A stretch of 64,000 nucleotides of DNA from Beta vulgaris subsp. vulgaris (lineage: Eukaryota > Streptophyta > Magnoliopsida > Caryophyllales > Amaranthaceae), in contig NC_079209.1 of assembly GCF_026745355.1 (NCBI RefSeq), forward strand, positions 28,427,365 through 28,491,364, read 5' to 3'. This document shows, one piece after another, positions 60,151 to 64,000 of this stretch (positions are counted from its first letter, which is position 1; every line of letters starts with the position of its first letter). Made by a program: the position numbers and the translations under genes. Below the pieces are notes generated by a model that ran no database searches, was not told the DNA's origin, and saw only the letters and a program-made list of their open reading frames with translations.

Positions 60151-62963
60151 TGTAACACCGCGACAATTCTCTATTTCCCAAAACACTTTTTCGATATAAA
60201 ACTTAGAGAATTATCAAAGTATTATCTCTCGTGTGATAATGTATCGGCTTATTCAGAATTTTACGGCGGATATAGTAATAAATAAACTTTTGAAATAAAA
60301 CTTAGTCAACGGAAAAGGTCAACTCAAAAAGTCAAAGTCAACCAACAAAAGTCAAAGTCAACCTCAAAAGTCAAAGTCAACCTCAAAATAGAAAGTCAAC
60401 CACAATAGTCAAAGACAACTATAAAAATTATAAAGTCAAATATAAAATGTAAAGTCAACACAAGCTCTCCAAATCTCAAACCCATGATGCATCATCTTCA
60501 AACAAGTAATGGACAATGCACTATCGATCCTCACAAGATTAATAAGGTATAGCCATGATCAACACATACACACAAAGCACGTAATCAACAAAGCTGAGTA
60601 CTACATAGTAAATAAATAAATAAAACCTAACATGATACTAGAAAATATTAAGTAACGATAAATATTAATATAATAACATCGTAGACTCCTTTTCCTGCAC
60701 GAAACTCCACAACTAATGAATTAGTTAATTTAGATGGAAAAGTCAATGGAACGAGTTGTTTAAACCAAAAACAGTCTTCAATCTAGAAGACGAAGTACGG
60801 GGGCGACTCTGTACTCCTCTGATCTATGATATCGAGAAACCTATAAAATAAAAATAGGACACGGTGATCAATCCGGACCCAAGAAAAGTCATGGGCTACT
60901 ACCATGTACTCCAACTCATACTTGTCCAATACTTCAAACGTACACAAGTCTAAAACTATTGCTATCCACGTTTCACTTTACATGATTAATAATTTATTCA
61001 CTTGTTATGATTTACAAGTAAGACAAATGATATAATCATTAAAGGATCACAAACTTCCAATTTTACCTTAGGATTAGATAAGGTGTTCATAAGCTTAACA
61101 ACCCAAGTTTACTTTCAACATTTAATCCCTAACCTTCCTTTATTTGTTGAACCAAGTCAACATCCAACCAACCTTTCATAATGGGTATAATAATCAAATT
61201 ACCAAATAAGGCCCTCGGTCCTCATAAAGTAATTAAATAATCCAAAGGGGACAACATGATTAAATCATGATCCAATACGAACATAAATATTAATCCACAT
61301 GTGAAATAATAAAATAAATATTCTCAAATCACATATGCTTGCATCAATCTTTCATACAATCATCATAAACATCCATTATTATCTTAGAATTAGATAAGTG
61401 ATCAAACAACTTAACAACCCAAGATAAATTCCAACTTTAATCCAATCTTCCTTATTTGTTGAATCTAGTCAACGACTAACAAACCTTTCAAAGGTACAAA
61501 ACATAAACTTACCAATTAAGGCCTTCGGTCCTTATAAAGTAGTTAAATAATAAAAAGACAACAACATGATTCAATCATGATCCAAACCAATATATATACA
61601 CTAATCCCTCATATAAATTAATATAATAAAGTTCTCAAATCCCATATGCTTGCATCAATCTTTCATACAAACATAATACAAATATCATAATCAACATGTT
61701 CCATACAACAGCATAAAACATGCAAATCCAACTTAATAGTATCACATATGAACTCAAAACAGTTTCCTATACATGATACTACATAATTATCATCCTTAGA
61801 GTCATGATACTATTCCTATCAACACGTAGGTATGTACGTACCTTGTGTAGACAAATCAATAAGCCACTTTCACAACCTTAAAAATCGCTAAAGAGAATTA
61901 TCCGCCTAAAATAACCAATATAACCACAAATCAATATTTTATAAATTTTCGGCAATGTTAAAATACTTTAAACCCTCTTTAAAACTGTTCGAAAATCTTT
62001 CCCATCATTAAAACTTAATTATTACAACCTCCTAGTATAAGTTGTTAAAAGCTCTTAAAAACTCATACTTTAATCATAAAAACTCCATTATCAACACCCT
62101 TTTCAAAATTACAGCAACTATAATATACTACTATGATTTTCCAACTCATAAAATCCTAAAATCCATAATTTGATACTTAAAATCTCAATTCCAACTTAAT
62201 AAGTAAATCTGAGTTTCTATTTCTTCAATACATAAATTACATAAACTTAGATTCACGATCAAATCATAAAGCTAAAACTTTAAAACATAATCTTTATTAA
62301 AACAAATCTTTAAAACATAAACTTTGCATTGAAAATAACTTGGGGAGGAAAATTAACCAAAGCAACAAAAGAAGAGGGGAGACGTGCGACGCCAAGGTCG
62401 CGGTGTTGCGCCGTTGACGGGGGAGAGGAATGCCGAAGAGGAAGAGGGAGAAAAATAAGGGGAGGCCAAAAATCTTTGGGAAAAAGGAGGAGAGAGAAAA
62501 TAAAGTTGTGTGGAAAAAAGTGGGGTTTATGGGGTTTTTATAGTTTCCCCTGGTGGTTTTAGGAAAAGGTGATTAGGACCAAATAGAGTTTAATGATTGA
62601 TGAAATTAGTGTTTGGGTTCCTCATACACAATTAGGAGTCCTTTTCCTAATCCAGATAGTGTTTGGGTTCCTCATACCCACTTAGAAATCCTTTTTCAAA
62701 TCCAAAAAGTATTTTAAGCTTTTCAAATATTTTTCAAAGCATGCCTAGATAAAATATTTTAACTTTTTTAATCATTAAAATAATTCGTTGGACTTTCAAA
62801 TAATCAACCTTTAAAGCAATAAATCATTTAAATTTATTATATATTTAAATATAAATAACTATACATTAAAACATATTTATAAAATTCATAATTTTACGGG
62901 GGATTGCAATCAATCGAGATCGATCAAATATCTTTTCAATTATATAAAAAAGGGGTCACAACA
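60151..62963 (-). mobile_element. 5' LTR of the gypsy chromovirus (2813 bp)
   Basis: On the minus strand it starts TGTTGTGACCCCTTTTTTAT and ends GCGGTGTTACA, giving TG...CA limits, and is followed by the primer-binding site. GC-richer leader sequence lies at 62340-62560 and GTCAAAGTCAAC repeats at 60310-60420. No coding domain is present. The outer flank (GGGTG at 62964-62968) should be one copy of the target duplication; its partner is outside the window. Confidence 0.85.
60303..60460. repeat. GTCAAAGTCAACC tandem repeats in the LTR
   Basis: About ten imperfect copies of AAAGTCAAAGTCAACC within 155 bp of the gypsy LTR. Confidence 0.85.
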
Positions 62964-63110
62964 GGGTGACGTCTGCTGGATCTCAACAACGAAAAACTAC
63001 TGATAATCTAAGACAAATAAATGAGATAAAGATGTACTATGATTGTCGGTGTATCTCTCCCTATGAGGCAACATGGTGAATTTTGTGTGTAATATTCATT
63101 ACAGAAACCC
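62964..63110. other. Unassigned spacer between gypsy LTR and CACTA-5
   Basis: Short unique-looking sequence that is probably the original insertion site of the gypsy element. No feature seen. Confidence 0.5.
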
Positions 63111-64000
63111 CACTAGTACGGAATTGTCAATTTGCGTCAGACCCGGGACACCCATTTGTGTCGGACATAGGTCCGACGGCACAGGTCTTGACGCAAACGA
63201 ATGATATAGGATATGCGTCGGATAAGGACACAACACAGTTGAAATTACATTTTTAACCTTCTTTTTTTCCTAAATCACAGCCCCATCATCAACCACCTTA
63301 CTCCTGCACCACCACCTTACTCCTGCACCACCACCTCCTGCACCACCGCCACCCACCAGCCACCCTTCTTACCTCATTCTTTCTCTTTCATCCTTAATAT
63401 CAAACCCCCACCCCAAAATATCAGTTTCTTCTTCCTCAATATCAAACCCAACCCTCTGTTTCTTCTTCCTCAATATCAAACCCCACCACCTGCTGCACCA
63501 CCGCCACCCACCAGCCTCCCATTTACCTTCCTCTTCTCTTTTGTTGTTCCCGTCGTTGAATTTTTTTATATCGGCGAACGTCCGGCTAGGACGTTCAGCC
63601 CATGAGGCGATCGTTCGGCCAGGACGTTCTGCCATGACGTTCGCCTCATGGGATGAACGTCCTAGCCGGACGATCGCCCCATGGGCTGAACGTCCTGGCC
63701 AGACGTACGCCGATATAAAAAAATTCAACCCATGGTGGATGTGGTGGAGGACGTTAGGTGATGGCGTGGAGGTCGACGATGGTAGTGGGAAGGTAGGTTG
63801 TGATGGTGGGGTGGGGGTGGTGTGGAAAAGAGGAGAGGGTAGGTAGGTGGTGGTGGGATGGTGGGTGGTGGGGAAAAGAGGAGAAGGTGAAATGGCAGTA
63901 GGTTGGTGGTGGTGGGGGTGGTGGGTAGTGTAGGAAAGAGGAAAGGGTAAAATGGTCTATAAAAATATATTTTGGGCGATTTTAAGTAATTTCAGGGCGA
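63111..64000 (+). mobile_element. CACTA-5: left end of a further CACTA element of the GCGTC-repeat group
   Basis: Begins CACTAGTACGGAATTGTCAA and continues with subterminal motifs TTTGCGTCAGACC, TTTGTGTCGGAC, TCTTGACGCAAACG and ATATGCGTCGGATAA, related to those of CACTA-1 and CACTA-4. It runs past the window end. The base triplet before it is CCC, the expected target duplication. The interior shows CACCACC-rich repeats, a strong hairpin (63556-63729) and GGTGG-rich DNA; no transposase is visible yet. Confidence 0.78.
63556..63729. repeat. Near-perfect 174-bp hairpin with tandem GGACGTTC motifs
   Basis: The left arm begins GAATTTTTTTATATCGGCGA, and the inverse of the right arm begins GAATTTTTTTATATCGGCGT. 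About 72 bp pair with roughly six mismatches. Each arm holds two ~33-bp copies around CGGCTAGGACGTTC. Open frames on both strands (GRSAHEAIVRPGRSA-like) arise from the palindrome and are probably not proteins. Confidence 0.88.

Larger units (their letters stand above)
45714..62963 (-). mobile_element. Ty3/gypsy chromovirus (Tekay-like), 5' LTR to end of pol, heavily nested
   Basis: On the minus strand the order is LTR (62963-60151), primer-binding site (60148-60135), leader, gag (from 51070), protease, RT, RNase H, integrase and a chromodomain-like tail ending at 45714, where CACTA-3 interrupts it. The 3' LTR should lie beyond the far end of CACTA-3, outside the window. The leader is broken by CACTA-4 (58405-60032), a MULE-like element with a LINE (51797-58353) and a MITE (51388-51703). 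The tail after integrase (KVLWSNNELEEVIWEAEDKM) is the chromodomain-like end typical of the Tekay/Del lineage. Many stops and catalytic substitutions show the copy is old and inactive. Confidence 0.88.

Noticed and set aside
63369..63846. Two overlapping open frames with GRSAHEAIVRPGRSA-like repeats
   Set aside because: The similar peptides on both strands arise because the DNA is a palindrome; the flanks are low-complexity CACC/GGTGG repeats.

Overview
The window is plant nuclear DNA made entirely of transposable elements and satellite DNA; I find no intact single-copy host gene, rRNA or tRNA. The protein families (hAT with BED and DUF659 domains, CACTA TNP2 with DUF4216/DUF4218, Ptta/Transposase_24, Tekay-like chromovirus, plant LINE) point to a flowering plant, probably a eudicot. 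I cannot name the species. The layout is a deep set of insertions within insertions, typical of pericentromeric heterochromatin.

Layout. (1) 1-7270 is the 3' part of a CACTA element (CACTA-1, + strand) with Ptta-like and Ulp1-protease-like genes and a palindromic subterminal repeat array. A complete hAT element (72-4036, 8-bp target duplication CCTTCCGC) interrupts it. (2) 7271-11294 and 26055-32290 are one satellite array of ~168-bp units paired into ~337-bp dimers. It is split by a complete 14.76-kb CACTA element (CACTA-2, 11295-26054, target duplication TAA) that carries a degenerate TNP2 transposase, a Ptta-Ulp1 gene and captured fragments of an aspartic protease, a Rab GTPase and a LINE. 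(3) 32291-45713 is a third CACTA element (CACTA-3, genes on the minus strand, right terminus at 45713, left terminus not seen). Its genes are separated by diverged copies of the same satellite and by G-rich and C-rich minisatellites, and a 2-kb solo LTR sits in its TNP2 gene. (4) 45714-62963 is the 5' part of a Ty3/gypsy chromovirus on the minus strand: LTR 60151-62963, primer-binding site, gag, protease, RT/RNase H, integrase, chromodomain-like tail. CACTA-3 enters it just after the chromodomain-like tail. Its leader is broken by a MITE, by a MULE-like element enclosing a LINE (itself split by a 1.4-kb LTR-like insertion), and by a 1.6-kb non-autonomous CACTA (CACTA-4) related to CACTA-1. (5) 63111-64000 is the left end of a fifth CACTA element with a near-perfect 174-bp hairpin.

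How the parts relate. The best supported nesting is gypsy > CACTA-3 > solo LTR, gypsy > MULE-like > LINE > LTR-like insertion, satellite > CACTA-2, and satellite > CACTA-1 > hAT. Every large coding region is broken by stops or frameshifts. Several catalytic residues (gypsy protease, RT and integrase, CACTA-3 TNP2) are lost through G-to-A changes on the coding strand, the pattern expected from deamination of methylated cytosine. The most unusual point is that the satellite family in the 10-kb array also occurs, in the same orientation and more diverged, inside and between the genes of CACTA-3. This suggests that the satellite was seeded from, or amplified within, a CACTA transposon.
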